A stretch of DNA of 64,000 nt from Sinotaia quadrata (GCA_028829895.1 CM054181.1:111325360-111389359); one strand, 5' to 3'; counted from the first letter of the stretch, positions 10,786-23,817 are shown. Translations and numbers: made by a program. The notes: generated by a model from the letters alone, not told the origin.

Positions 10786-11093
10786 GGCTGGCCAGAATCA
10801 GGCCATTGGTCAGTCATAATGGACTAGCATCAAGCCATTGGTCAATCATAATTGGCTAGAATCAGACCATTGGTCAGTCATAATGGGCCAGTATCAAGCC
10901 ATTGGTCAGTCATAATTGGCTAACATCAGACCATTGCTCAATCATAATTGGCTAGCATCAAGCCATTGGTCAGTCATAATTGCTAGCATCAGGCCATTGG
11001 TCAGACATAATTGGATAGAATTGGGCCATTGGTCAGTCATAATGGGCCAGCATAAAGTCATTGGTCAGTCATAATTGGCTAGTGTCAGGCCTT
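10786..11093 (+). repeat. 31-bp minisatellite with ATTGG boxes
   Basis: About ten diverged copies of GCCATTGGTCAGTCATAATT plus GGCTAGCATCA. Each unit carries ATTGG (reverse CCAAT) and most also carry TCAGTCAT, so the array holds evenly spaced CCAAT-like motifs. Confidence 0.92.
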
Positions 11094-11535
11094 GATGCAT
11101 CATCACTCATTACATGTCCCCTAGAACTGTTTAGCGTCATCCGAAAAGCAGTTTATTACTAACAAGCTGTAGTGCTCAACTCACTATTTCAATGAAACTT
11201 TAACTATTTAATTCACACAAAAAAATGACACCGGTACCATTTAATTATTAATGTTACTCCAGGCTCTCATCTGGTTATTGGTTTGGGGAAAATCCCTATG
11301 CTTTTCACTACATATTACTCTTAAGGTGCAGTGCACAATGTCTACTCTTAAATTCTCACTACCTATTACTGGTAACTTAAATACAGTGCTGCACAATATT
11401 ATCATAAACGATTTCATAATTAAAAAGTATAGAGAAATAGGTGCCAAATAAAGGAAGGGGTGAAAATATTTATCTCAGATAGATGGATACGATTAAGCAA
11501 ATTGTTTGATTTGCAAGTTGCCACATCTATATGAT
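11094..11535. other. Unassigned intergenic DNA
   Basis: Overlapping short frames on both strands (11241-11451) show no recognisable domain. No other feature seen. Confidence 0.45.
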
Positions 11536-12100
11536 TGTTTTCCTACACATTACAAAATTCTTTCCTACACATTACAAAATGATTTCCTACACATTACAAA
11601 ATGATTTCCTACACATTACAAAATGATTTCCTACACATTACAAAATGATTTCCTACACATTACAAAATGATTTCCTACACATTACAAAATGATTTCCTAC
11701 ACATTACAAAATGTTTTCCTACACATTACAAAATGATTTCCTACACATTACAAAATGATTTCCTACACATTACAAAATGATTTCCTACACATTACAAAAT
11801 GATTTCCTACACATTACAAAATGATTTCCTACACATTACAAAATGATTTCCTACACATTACAAAATGATTTCCTACACATTACAAACTACTTTCCTACAC
11901 AATACAAAATTATTTCCTACACATTACAAAATGATTTCCTACACATTACAAAATGATTTCCTACACATTACAAAATACTTTCCTACACATTACAAAATGC
12001 TTTCCTACATACTATAAAACTTGTTCTACACATTATGAGAGACTTCCACCACATTCTAAGATGTTTTCCTACACAGTATAAGATGATTTTCTTACATATT
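11536..12100 (+). repeat. 22-bp minisatellite, about 25 copies
   Basis: GATTTCCTACACATTACAAA plus AT, nearly identical in the middle and decaying at both edges. The right edge (12000-12100) drifts to TATAAGA variants. Confidence 0.95.
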
Positions 12101-12363
12101 ATAAGAAACTTGTCAAATTATTAAAAACTAAACAATGATTAGTCAAGAGACAAAAGTGTGTCAAAATCCAAGAACATGAGAACAGTTTATTAACAAGTTA
12201 ATGACAAAATTGTGTCAAGATACAAGAACGTCAAGCCGGTTTATTAGCAAGGCAATGATTAAGAGAACAAATTATTAGCGCAATTAAAAACTAATGAAAA
12301 TCGTAAGGTAGTGTAAAACTGTTTATTAACACAACACCTCGACAAAAGACACTTTAATATTCA

Positions 12364-12512
12364 AGTACAGTTTATACTCAAACTTAATCTTTAAATTGTA
12401 TGATTTACAAAGTGTACAGTCTATACTCATACTTAGTCTTTAAATTGTATGATTTACAAAGTGTACAGTCTATACTCATACTTAGTCTTTAAATTGTAAG
12501 ATTTACAAAGTG
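12364..12512 (+). repeat. 49-bp tandem repeat, three copies
   Basis: Three copies of a unit starting TACAGTCTATACTCATACTT and ending ATTTACAAAGTG; copies two and three are almost identical. Confidence 0.95.
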
Positions 12513-12934
12513 AACATATTTGGAACACTGACAGTCTATTTTCTGCAGATTGTTTTGTCGGCGCACTTCAGCTGTATTAGGTCATCTGGTGCTATCGCCA
12601 GACTGAAGAACAAATACAAAACAAATGTGAGAATTTCATCGGAAAGAAAGCATGTGTCCTTATCTTCCAAATTATCGCAGATTACCCGTGAAGTGTCAAA
12701 GTAGTGAGAACTAATGAACAACTAGCAACCACGTGCAATTATTTGGCCGCCCGCCCTTTGTCTTTGGAGCCAATTGCTTCGCATGCAACTCAGAATGGAA
12801 AGCCGCTGGTATTAACAACCACACACACTGTTCTTCAATTGTATCTTCTTAAATATAAAGTTATTGTTTAATATACATTTTCGATGTAATAAGCTCTGTG
12901 TGTGTTTGCGTGCGTGCGTGCATGTTTCCATAGC
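12513..12934. other. Unassigned intergenic DNA
   Basis: Overlapping frames on both strands at 12510-12721 are short and unrecognised. Confidence 0.4.
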
Positions 12935-13107
12935 AGTTTATCGTCACAACTGGATCTTGGGTTGATCGTCATCAGACATTATCTTGATCTGAAGTGCCCC
13001 AGCTTCACACTCGTGTTCGAGGTGGAGAGCGGGAGGACTGGCGGAAGGGGGGGTGAAGAAGGTCGCACCTGTTTGGCGCTCACCATCAACCGCCCTCCAT
13101 CAGTGTA
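12935..13107 (+). repeat. Dispersed repeat, copy A
   Basis: Shares several conserved blocks with 26008-26155: GATCTGAAGTGYCC, TTCGAGNTGGAG, GGGAGGNCTGGCGG and AAGGTCGCACC, in the same order and strand. Both copies follow a pyrimidine stretch ending in CAG then TTTA, like a 3' splice site. Indels between the copies are not in multiples of three, so a conserved coding exon is unlikely; a dispersed non-coding repeat or old duplication fits better. Confidence 0.6.
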
Positions 13108-13770
13108 ATAAACCTTTATCATAAACAATAAATTTTATGTAACCTTTCTTTTTCAACATTGGTACTCTTCTTTTCACAAACGTCATTTACGACGTAAAAT
13201 GTTATGCCTCTGACGTACTTTGACTACGTCGTTAAAATAATGCAGCAGTGTTTTTCTCAAATTTTATAAAATGTCGTCCACTATCCAATCAAGATGTCCG
13301 TCATACTAGTTTTTTTTTTTTAATTTTTAAAACCAGCAAAAAAGTTCCTTTCCAGATAACTAACTCACTACATGACTAACTGAACCCATTCAAAGAACTG
13401 CTAACTTTGTCCTTGAATGCATAGCTAGAGCAGGGATTTTAATCAGTATTACGTCAGTCGAATATTATTAAAAAATTAGTTGTGCTTAAATTATAATATG
13501 CATTTGTTTATATCACTGTAGGATAAAAGTTAAACTATTTGATTGTACAGTTAAATAAAATGTGCATTTATGTTAGTGCGAAAAACAGAAAAATTTCACT
13601 ACCAGCCATTGCAAATGGACGTCATACGACAAATCTCAGTAAATATTAACATTTTGAAAAAAGTAATGCAAACAAAGCAAAATGTATGTTTGATTAACAG
13701 TAGTCATCATTTGCTGATTGTTAATTATGAGTTTTAGCTACGTGAACTTGAACTTGAACGTGAATTTCAT
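13108..13770. other. Unassigned AT-rich intergenic DNA
   Basis: Contains AATAAA-like sequences and a poly-T run (13311-13320). No gene that I can support. Confidence 0.45.
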
Positions 13771-14043
13771 GAAGTAACAAGGTTCATTTGTTGCGACACA
13801 GAACATGACTTTCACTGAAGTAACTATGTTCATTTGTTGCGACACAGAACATGACTTTCACTGAAGTAACTATGTTCATTTGTTACGACACAGAACATGA
13901 CTTTCACTGAAATAACTAGGTTCATTTGTTGCGACACAGAACATGACTTACACTGAAGCAATTATGATCATTCGCGACGACTCGGAACGTGACTTTACCT
14001 GAAGTTATTATATTCATTTGCGACGTCACGGAATGTGACTTTC
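13771..14043 (+). repeat. 46-bp minisatellite, six copies
   Basis: Units begin GAAGTAACTATGTTCATTTG and end ATGACTTTCACT. Copies one to four are close; five and six are diverged, with CpG-containing changes. Confidence 0.95.
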
Positions 14044-15007
14044 ACGGGGAGAAAAGCGGATTTAATTCTCAAAGCTTTAGGGATCTGTCAACAGTCAAAC
14101 GCTGTCATTCCAATTTGGTCGGATGACGCAGTCGGTCGTGGTTGATTGAGTTTGTCCTTCATACACAAGTGGCAATCTGAATATGACTCTACATGATAGT
14201 CTCTTTAAAAGCAACCTAAAACCTAACTGCCTAAATTAGTCACTGACTTAACGAAGCAGCGAGGTATCATTAGCCAGGTAGCTGAAGAATATTTGAATGG
14301 GAACTGTATTTGTTGTCATTTAAAATGCGGTATGCTCTACGGTGTTGTGTGACGTGAGCATTAGCACCTTTGTGTGTGGACAGCTTAAATTAAATGGCAC
14401 AATAGCCACGTCTCATAATAGGCTGCAGATCACCTAAATTAAACCGTAAAATAACTACTTAAATTGCAATGTTTCTACACCCCCCCCCCCCAATCATAAA
14501 CGAAATCAAGTTTTAGTACAAATGTGATCTATTAAACAGCTTGTCAATCAAACCAAGTAACCAATAGTATTATCCGAATTCGATACTGCCAGTTTTCCAC
14601 AGCGATGACAAAACCATCAGATTTTTAACTTTATAGGATATATGACAAACACTTATTTTTCTCCAGGACCACATCAGTAAACAATCCGGGTTACAGACCA
14701 AATCATTATTACATAATATAATAATTATAAGCACGGTTACCTAGTGATTTATGTCTTATGTCAGAAATGCATTGGCAAACTTTTCTAATTTGATTCTTAT
14801 AAATCTCAAGTGCTATAGGCTGCTCAGAATCTATTTTTACACCACAGTATTTGATTGTTCTGTATTCTTCTACAATCTATCCAATATAATCTATTTATTA
14901 AAATAACAATGTTAATTGTTAGGAATGTTATATATATATATACAATATTAATTGTTAGGAATATTTGATATATATATATTTCCGTATTATGTATGGCTGC
15001 TAGTTTC
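14044..15007. other. Unassigned intergenic DNA
   Basis: Includes a poly-C run (14479-14490) and two copies of an ATTAATTGTTAGGAAT segment each followed by a TATATA tract (14907-14985). No gene found. Confidence 0.45.
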
Positions 15008-15571
15008 GTTGACTTGCTTCCTCTCCAGAATTTGTGTGGGGCCTCTCACCTTAGGACGTTCACAACCCTGGAGAATTTGTATGGGGCCTCTCACCTTAGG
15101 ACGTTCACAACCCTGGAGAACTTGTATGGGGCCTCTCACCTTAGGACGTTCACAACCCTGGAGAACTTGTATGGGGCCTCTCACCTTAGGACGTTCACAA
15201 CCCTGGAGAACTTGTATGGGGCCTCTCACCTTAGGACTTTCACAACCCTGGAGAATTTGTATGGGGCCTCTCACCTTAGGACGTTCACAACCCTGGAGAA
15301 CTTGTATGGGGCCTTTCATCTTAAGACTTTCACAACCCTGGAGAACTTATATGGGGCCTTTCACCTTAGGACGTTCACAACCCTGGAGAACTTGTATGGG
15401 GCCTTTCACCTTAGGACGTTCACAACCTTGGAGAACTTGTATGGGGCCTTTCATTTCATCTTAGGATGTTTACAACTCTGGAGAACTTGTATGGGGCCTT
15501 TCATCTTAGGATGTTTACAACTCTGGAGAACTTGTGTGGGGCCTTTCATCTTAGAACGTTCACGATCCTGG
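15008..15571 (+). repeat. 45-bp minisatellite, about 12 copies
   Basis: Unit GAACTTGTATGGGGCCTCTC plus ACCTTAGGACGTTCACAACCCTGGA (25 bases). Because 45 is divisible by 3, each frame reads a fixed 15-residue repeat (for example ENLYGASHLRTFTTL on +, and KVRGPIQVLQGCERP on -), so long frames stay open on both strands. Copies drift toward CTTTCATCTTAGG variants at the right, and one carries a 6-bp insertion near 15450. The leader GTTGACTTGCTTCCTCTCCA is also present at 8051. Confidence 0.93.
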
Positions 15572-16107
15572 AGAGATCTGCAGGGACCTGGTTCCCCTCA
15601 CTACTCTAGGTTCCTGACCACACAAGGTGGACACTTACCCCACAAGCATGCTCATATCTCCTTCTTTGTTTAAATATAGAGGTAGAAATGTAACAAATAA
15701 CAAACATTTACTCAACACAGTAAAAGTTAAACAAGAAAAAAGTGATGCATAATAAGTAGTAGTCGCAAAGGCAAAGGCTAAATATGAAGTACTGTTCTTA
15801 TGATCTAAGTTTGCATTCAAATCCAAAACAATCTGTTACTGAAATTCTGGTACAGAAATGGGGTACTATTAGGTTACAGTTTGTGGTCTTTTAAGAAAGT
15901 TTATCACTCAATTAAAGTCAGTTTTGCTGGCTCCAAAATCTTGGGTATTTTGAAGAGTGCTAACGACACTATTAACATATAATCTAATTTTTTACAAACT
16001 AATTCTCATAGGTACCACTAAGAGTGAGAAAGAGGAAAGTTACATCATAGAGTGGTTCTTAGGAGGTGTAAAGTTAGAAATCAATCACCTGATTTGATGT
16101 TTGTGGG
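15572..16107. other. Unassigned DNA after the 45-bp array
   Basis: The first 100 bases extend the array frame without repeat structure and may be the unexpanded tail of the dispersed repeat. Nothing else supportable. Confidence 0.4.
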
Positions 16108-16211
16108 CAATGACTTGATTGCCTCCCTTGTATGTGAGTGGTGTGTATCATACACTGCAATGACTTGATTGCCTCCCTTGTATGTGAGTGGTGTGTGTCA
16201 TACACTGCAAT
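16108..16211 (+). repeat. 50-bp tandem duplication
   Basis: Two almost identical copies of a segment starting CAATGACTTGATTGCCTCCC. Confidence 0.95.
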
Positions 16212-16646
16212 GAAATGCAGAGTCGTTTTGTGATCTGACATGAGTGTACATGAGTGTACACTGTACATGGTGACAGCCAGACAATAGTGTTACATCATGA
16301 GCTGCATTGTAGCAAGATAGCAAAGTGACAATGAAGACTTCGACTGAAGAATTTAATGAAGAATTTGGTGCAGAAATGCAGACTGGAAGAATGAAGAATG
16401 AATGAAGGCTTTGTAGCACTGATGAAAAACAGGTGACACAGTTGTGAGTCATTGCGTATACGAAATCAACTAGGCCTCCCACCCCCTCTTTCTCTCGCAG
16501 ACATTTTCATGCACACACATTGTATCTGTGAACCAATACATTGTTCAGCCACAAAAAAATAGGTAGAAATATAAACAATGGATTTCCATAAGAAAAGAAG
16601 AAAAATACAATTAGAGTCTTTCACATGGAGCTGAAATGAAGAAGTC
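16212..16646. other. Unassigned intergenic DNA
   Basis: Contains a duplicated TGAGTGTACA and a GAAGAAT-rich stretch. No gene seen. Confidence 0.4.
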
Positions 16647-16825
16647 TAAGTATGATAAGTATGTTAAGTATGATAAGTATGATAAGTATGATAAATATGT
16701 TAAGTATGATAAGTATGATAAGTATGATAAGTATGTTAAGTATGTTAAGTATGTTAAGTATGTTAAGTATGTTAAGTATGATAAGTACGATAAGTATGCT
16801 AAGTATGATAGGTATGATAAGTACT
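16647..16825 (+). repeat. 10-bp minisatellite (AAGTATGATA / AAGTATGTTA)
   Basis: About 18 copies with A/T alternation at one position. Tyr/Lys and Leu/Ser/Tyr frames on both strands come from the repeat. Confidence 0.95.
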
Positions 16826-18496
16826 CAATTTCATCTAGAGAACTTCTCATTCTAAATTTACATTTTGGAAGATTCCATGAAAATGGAGAATGCAATTATA
16901 CAAACTTAACTAAACAATTCTACTTACAATAACTTAACTTTCTCAGAGCATCGCAGTTCCATTTTATAATAAAAAGGCAAAATTTCAACTATTTCTGATA
17001 AAACATTCAACACTATAATTTTCTAAGTGCACAAAAGTGTTTAGTTACAAAATGTTAACCATTCCAAAACTGTACCAATATTGCTTCTTTTACTGATTTC
17101 AGCCGTCACCAAATCAGGACTGGGTTTATTCCCATTGTTCTAGCTGGAGACAAGGATCATTTCAAGTGTCTGACCTTAGGTTAAACTCTCACTGATTTCA
17201 TTTCTCAAGTGGAGATACCTGCTCACCTGAAATACACCTTGATCCGTCTGACAGCTCTTGGAATTCTGCTCAGACAATGCTGGTCAACTCAGGGCCAGTA
17301 TTTTCATGTTTCAGTTAATTAAGAAGAGTGACTTCATTTTGGACATGTGTAGCGAAGGCTGAGAGAAATGGCTGCAGGCGATTGGTATCTATCTAATCAT
17401 GCATGACTGAGGACCTATTGAATTTACATCTGATGACCATGCTACATAGTGCCAATTATGTAATCGTATAGACATCGCCAGGCTGGATGGTCCAACTCTT
17501 AACTAACAGTTATCACTGCAGTTTAGCAAATGGGTAAGAAAGAAATCTAAAAAAAAATGAATGTGACAGACACTTACCTAAACAGGAAGATAAAATAATT
17601 AATAAAAATATAATATTAATAAAAATATAATAATTAATTATTACTTATGTCATTTTCATTTCGTTTGTTAAACTATCTATTCTTCATCATACAGATTATA
17701 GTAAACACGTTCATTTAACCCTTTTAACATAGCTACTCACTGTCATATTATTAATGTAATAAAATAAATTTGTTTTAAAGTAACCAGAACGATTACATAT
17801 GTATGTGATACAGCTCCATCTGTGCAACTCTCAATATCTGTCTGGGTTCGCTTTGACGTTTGGTTTTTGTTGGGGATGGGAGTGTTTGTGGGGGGGAGGG
17901 AGGGTGGACACCAAAACACCACTTGTCCTTTATTCCAGTTCACTGACTTCGTCCTTTGTGCAGAATGTGAGGCAGATTGTATTGCTAATAAACTGAGAAT
18001 CCCACCGTCCACAGTCTCAACCATGGGGATATGCAAATCGCCCTTCCACGTCACAGTTCGAAAAAGGAATGCGCTTTGTCAAAAGGTTCAGGCCAGACTG
18101 TCGCTATTCAATAAGCTAAGTTTTTAATCTGTAAGGTCGATTGAAATAAAACAATTCTTGTTTCTACTTTAAACAAATACACATACTCAAACTGACAGAT
18201 TCAACTACATCAAAGAACTCATACATACAAATGCACATAAATAACTACACATCGTGAGAAACGCACAAACACTTACTCTCTCTCCCTCTCTCACCTACAC
18301 AGAACGCCATCCCCGACTTCCACAAACCCTCGTCCCCAAACAAGAGATTGCTTTTTTAGCCTTCATGTTGTTCAAAAACTTGCGAGAATTCCCACCCACG
18401 CTTTCTCAAAAACTATGCCTTGATTGTCTATTATTACAAAATAAAATATAAATATTTATATAATTATTTAGTATGTGTCACGTCTATTGAACTTGA
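16826..18496. other. Unassigned intergenic DNA
   Basis: Frames at 17743-18127 overlap on both strands and cross a G-rich run (17887-17901); none resembles a known family. No RNA gene or array found. Confidence 0.45.
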
Positions 18497-18567
18497 CGAT
18501 TGATAGAGGGATGGGTCACACAAACACGGATATATTGATAGAGGGATGGGTCACACAAACACGGATA
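18497..18567 (+). repeat. ~36-bp tandem duplication
   Basis: Two copies of a segment beginning TTGATAGAGGGATGGGTCAC. Confidence 0.9.
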
Positions 18568-18680
18568 TACTATTAACCCGTCGGACGCGTGTTTATCAAC
18601 ATTTTCCCAATTGATCATTTCATACGTTAGAATATTTTGTTTATTACAAATTATCCATGTTCCTTGTTTAATCCATCAAC

Positions 18681-18710
18681 TCTCTCTCTCTCTCTCTCTC
18701 TCTCACTCAC

Positions 18711-18743
<33 letters not shown>

Positions 18744-18753
18744 TACACACACA

Positions 18754-18793
<40 letters not shown>
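18681..18793. repeat. TC then CA compound microsatellite
   Basis: (TC)n to about 18704, then (CA)n with ATAC and AAAC interruptions. Confidence 0.95.
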
Positions 18794-19674
18794 TTGTACT
18801 TTGATTTCTAATAGTATTCACGCGGTTAAGCTTAGCAGGATTCTCTACAGCGAAGCACAGTCCTATAGTATATAGAAGATTCCCTTGTACAATGTAGCCC
18901 TAACGTCGGACATGGCTGCAATAAACTTGAGCGCAGGACATGCAGAGATGGATGGACCTGCAGTTGTCAAATAAAACTAGAAATTCCGAAACACGACAAG
19001 ACATTCGGTTACACTCGAGTACCTAAAAGAAAACAAGACACTGGCTTTAGGATGTTATTGTTTAGCCAGTATAACCAAGCACTACCATCCACCACCCAAG
19101 AGATGGTCTTGGTCCAAAGAAGACAACAAATTTGAAATTTTCTTGGTCTGAGGTTGCAAGTTTTGTAGACGGTTCAGCATAAGACAGGTCACGGATGAAT
19201 TAATTTTCACACGCGAGTACAACTTTTGACGACAAAGCAAATACGCAGGTATTTCAAATCTGAAATCTGATTCAAGCTGCCTTTGGAGTTTAATCTCACC
19301 CTATCCCACCCTATCCCACAACTATGTACAAATATTTGCAATCAAAATACCTGATACTAAACTGTCCACAAACTTCACCCCCACCCTATCACCATACCCC
19401 TTCTAAACTACAAGAACATAAGAAGGCCGTACTGAGCGAAGCATAATGCTGGAATGTATGTGGACAACCTTCTGCATTTCACAAGTGTCCTACTCACCCG
19501 ATGACAAAACTCGGGTAGCTGAGGTACCTGAAATGGAGAGCTATTGTTTAGTTTCAAAGCCAACAGATGCCGTGGGTTTAAGTTGTATTTTTTAATCTCC
19601 CAAGTTGTACTCGCTATGCATCACTGATTTCGCAGATAACTTACAACTTCCAACTATTGCAACTAAAGTTTCCC
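18794..19674. other. Unassigned intergenic DNA
   Basis: No coding frame longer than about 60 codons and no array. A short CCCTATCCCACC duplication lies near 19300-19318. Confidence 0.45.
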
Positions 19675-19950
19675 TTTGTTAATTTTTAATAATAATAAAA
19701 CTGGTTTGTAAATTAAGTTTCAATGTCCCTTTTTTAACTTTTAATAATAATAATAACACTGGTTTGTAAACTAAAGTTTCAATGTCCCTTTTTTTTAACT
19801 TTTAAAAATAATAATAACACTGGTTTGTAAACTAAAGTTTCAATGTCTCTTTTTTAACTTTTAATAATAATAACACTGGTTTGTAAACTAAAGTTTCAAT
19901 GTCCCTTTTTTAACTTTTAATAATAATAACACAGGTTTATAAACTAGTAG
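19675..19950 (+). repeat. 55-60-bp minisatellite, five copies
   Basis: Each copy joins a variable (TAA)n block to ACTGGTTTGTAAACTAAAGT plus TTCAATGTCCC and a T run. Length differences come from the TAA and T runs. Confidence 0.92.
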
Positions 19951-20184
19951 AAGTTATCGTGTGCAAACTAATATGTCGCCATCTTGTAAATTATTACTGG
20001 TTACCATCTCTAAACTAGTAAATGTCATCATCTGTAAACTTATCTGCGTCATCCTCTGTAAACTATCGTATATCTCCGTCGGTAACTAGTATATGTACTT
20101 TAAACTAGTGCACACACCATCGGCCACCAACACTTTCATTCAGTCCTCACACTAAAAACACCCTTAAATCTTTGCCTTACCTGA

Positions 20185-20345
20185 CCTGATATGAATCAGT
20201 AAAACACCAACAATTTATCCTTGCCCAGTCATAAGTATCAGTCGGATCTGACCCGAGTCAGTAAAACACACCCACAGTTTATCCTTGTCCAGTGATAAGT
20301 ATCAGCCGGATCTGACCCGAGTCAGTAAAACGGTCACTTACTCTT
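20185..20345 (+). repeat. ~64-bp tandem repeat, 2-3 copies
   Basis: Copies share GTCAGTAAAACAC, TTTATCCTTGTCCAGTGATA and CGGATCTGACCCGA in order; the outer copies are truncated. Confidence 0.8.
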
Positions 20346-22035
20346 TGATTTGTTATGCGCATCTGTTAGACCTGACGCGTCAATTAAAAACACCCACTTA
20401 ATCTTAAGCTACAGACCACTACATCATCTGACAAGTCCAAGCTAAGCAAATTATTGATGATAAAGAGGCTCTAGTAGTATCAGTGACCTAGTAGTATCAG
20501 TGTCCTTTTGCTAAGGAAATGACTGTGCTATCGTACATATTTTGCAAGATATTTGGACCACTAATACGCTTATTCAGATGAAAAAAGAGCAAGTATACCA
20601 GTTAAATATAAATTTAGATTTAAAAAAATAATTATTGTCTTAATCCTTAATTATTAATCCTTTCTAGATATTGTTTTGTACACTTGACTGAAAGTCTAGT
20701 TTCTCCGGGAAGAAAAATAAAATAAAATTGATCAATCTACAAACCACTGAATACTTACATATTATTTTTTTAAAATTCACTTCACATGTTCGAGCATTAA
20801 ATAACGCCCACTTCCTTGGCATTCATTAGAAGACAGTAATTTGATCATTTGGTTGGCACTTGGCAGGTGGAGAAAGGGAACGTTATAGTATAGTAAGCCT
20901 AACTTACTCATTCACTCTTCTTCACCAGTAACACTCTCGCAGTTGTTTCCCTTTTCAAAACAACTATTTTCAGTGATTCCAGTCGTTTTAGCGCTATCTC
21001 TTTCATGAAGTTGAAGCGTGTTTTATGTTCGACGATTAATTTAGTCAGAAATACTTTTGTAAAAATTGTCCATAAAGAATTGTGTCTCTTTTATTTTCCT
21101 TATCTTATTGTTCTTTATAATTTTTTTTTTAAAAGTAGGTCACTGCATCTCGTAACGCGCAGCAACTTCAACCCGAGCACACATATAATTTTGACATGTT
21201 TTTATTCAAGGGTGAAAATAGCGGTGTTTTATCACCATTCGGAGAGAACTAGCAGTAGACACCTTTTTTACCTGACCAGTTAAAGTTTGTACTAGATAAG
21301 ATTAATAATTAATTGGTTCATTTTCTAACCAATCAAAAGTGCATCAAACTTACAAGCAACAAACCCACTCTAATAAGCATGCCGCCGAAGTGATGTTTCA
21401 GATTAATTTATTAAGTATTATAAATATAAGAACCCTTACTTTAAAACCCAAACCTAATTCATTGTGTTTCCGAATACAAGCATACAGGATATATAAGACA
21501 GTGGTAGGCAAAATTACTAACTACAGCAAATATGACAGGACTACTGCTAGAGAGGTTTTGGAATCAGCCAAAAAATTCACAGCCCGTTTAATAAATGCGA
21601 CGTAACTGCCATAAAGTACCTTAACCTTGTCAATGAATACATTTTCATTGGTCGACTGTTTCGACATTACGATTGGCGGTAGAGGCATAGACGTGTTGAC
21701 TCACGTGTATGTGCACGCTCAGAGCTTGGAACTATCAAAAGCTCTAAACTGCATTATTTACACATTTTCATTGCAGTTCATAATTATATTACGTGATAGG
21801 AAAGGCAACATCGCTAAGAACCAAACCCAAGAGTCTTTTCTTAAGTAAAAGAGAGTTAAAATAAAGCCAACCAATCATGTGATGTCTTTGTTGTCCGAGC
21901 CTCAGGTCAAGGGAAGCAACTTATTAACATCAATGATCTCAGTTAGCACGAGTTAATGGTCTTAGTAATAAAGATTATTTTTGTTAATTAACAACTTTCA
22001 AAACAATGAAGCCTTGTAAAGGTTAAATTCATTGA
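20346..22035. other. Unassigned intergenic DNA
   Basis: A short AGTAGTATCAGTG duplication occurs at 20472-20505. The frame at 21339-21605 ends in a basic segment but matches no family I recognise. No RNA gene seen. Confidence 0.4.
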
Positions 22036-22110
22036 GTGAGTGAGTGAGTGAGTGAGACCCCAGCCTCTCGCTTAAGAAGTGGGTTTGGATCCCCGCTCGA
22101 ATGAAAAACC
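22036..22110 (+). repeat. tRNA-derived SINE-like fragment, copy 1
   Basis: After a GAGT microsatellite, AGCCTCTCGCTTAAGAAGTG then GGTTTGGATCCCCGC resembles the anticodon-to-T-arm half of a tRNA with a pol III B box. The same pattern (AGCCTCTTACTAAATG then GGGTTCAAGTTCC) lies on the - strand near 45272-45320. The 5' half is replaced by the GAGT run. Confidence 0.4.
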
Positions 22111-22430
22111 TCGCTCATTGATGATATTGTGGCGAAGTAAATTTGCCTATCACTATTTTAAAACTTAATTTTTATATAAACTGTTAAATTGTCAAAGTGA
22201 CCCTTTTTTGCCTATCCACACAGTACCCCCTCTAATCTAATACCATTCAGAGACATGCGTACTGGGAGTAAATACAATATAAAATTACTTCCGTGTATTT
22301 TGCTAAGTAGTACAAGCACTGTTGTGTTTTTATAACCATAAAATTAAAGACTAAACAAAACAAAATATCTGTTACATTGTCGTTTGCTGACTGAGATTAC
22401 TTAGCCCGTCCTTGAACTGTAAACAGTAAA

Positions 22431-22788
22431 GTGGAACTTTACCATAAGTTTAGATAAGCAGTGAAAGACAGCTTTATTACCAGTTTAGATAAACAGTGAA
22501 AAGTGGGATTTATTACTAGTTTAAATAAAAAGTGAAATGTAAATTTATTACCAGTTTAGATAAACAGTGAAAGGCAAATTTATTACCAATTTAAATAAAC
22601 AGTGAAAGGCAAATTTATTACCAGTTTAAATAAACAGTGAAAGGCAAATTTATTACCAGTTTAAATAAACAGTGAAAGGCAAATTTATTACCAGTTTAGA
22701 TAAACAGTGAAAGGCAGATGTATTACCAGTTTAAATAAGCAGTGAAAGGCGGATTTATTACCAGCTTAGATAAGCAGTAATTGGACGC
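22431..22788 (+). repeat. 35-bp minisatellite, ten copies
   Basis: Unit ACCAGTTTAAATAAACAGTG plus AAAGGCAAATTTATT. Central copies are nearly identical; the outer ones differ at single bases. Confidence 0.95.
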
Positions 22789-23817
22789 TGCTATTGATTT
22801 TTGTTTTAACAAAATATTTATTAAACGCATTCTTATTTAATTTGCGAATTAAGAAATCGTGAAAGTTCACGGTTTCGCCAAAAAAAGTAATGTCACATGA
22901 TAAAGTCGACATTACCCGATGTGTGAATATAAGGAAGTTCAAATAATTCCCTGATTACAAATTGGACATATTTTACGTCGGGCACTGAGAATTGTCACGA
23001 AAATTATTTCACGTTTTTGAAACACTAGCTAAAGGGGAATATTTAGTAATATAAATCTGGACTAAAGTTTGTGTTCTGACATATATCATAATATATTTTT
23101 TATGTATTACACACTTTTGGTAATTATGTTGATACGTACAGTCTTTATTTGCTTAGCAAAGGGAGCAAACTTCACAATAAATTAAATAAACCGTAACATT
23201 ACAAACCAGTATGGTCGAACTTCAGTGTTATGTGTCAGATGATCACAAAATGCAAAGTTCGTGGGTCATACACGACAATTTTAACTCTCACTTTTACCTT
23301 TATATTCATATTTTTGATAATGTCTTATTTTATTTTCAAAGTGGTCTTAAAAAAACTCAATGACAAATTGATGATTTAATACAAAAATAAACTTCCAAAG
23401 ACCCTAAGCATTGCATTTCCATAGACATTATGCTAGTTGTATTCTTATCGCCTACTGGGGAGGGGGGAGGGGTTCTGAGGGCATGGATTTGCTTTTATTA
23501 AGAGTCTCGAAATCAAGTTCTGTGCTGACGATAGCAAGACGAAGACAAGTAACCAGTCTTACACTCCCCCTTGTGCTTCGTGGTTTGGATATTCACATGC
23601 TTCTTCACAAAAAATATTCTATCACATAATATATAATTTCCAATGTTGAATATATCTTTAGCGAAAAGTCTCTTGGCTTGGGGGCACGTTATTCGCTAGC
23701 CATCTTTCAGAAATCACCAGGACTGTCATTTTGTTCTTGGTGGTGGTGGTAATGATGGTGAGGATGTTGTTATTATTGATAGTTGTAGCAGTAGTGACAT
23801 TGCAGTTCACACAATTC
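22789..23817. other. Unassigned AT-rich intergenic DNA
   Basis: No gene found. A GGTGGTGGT/GATGGT patch lies at 23740-23763. Confidence 0.45.

Noticed and set aside
21339..21605. 88-codon + strand frame, at first sight histone-like (YRIYKTVVGK, AREVLESAKKF)
   Set aside because: Does not follow histone H2A/H2B/H4 sequence beyond short basic/aromatic resemblance.
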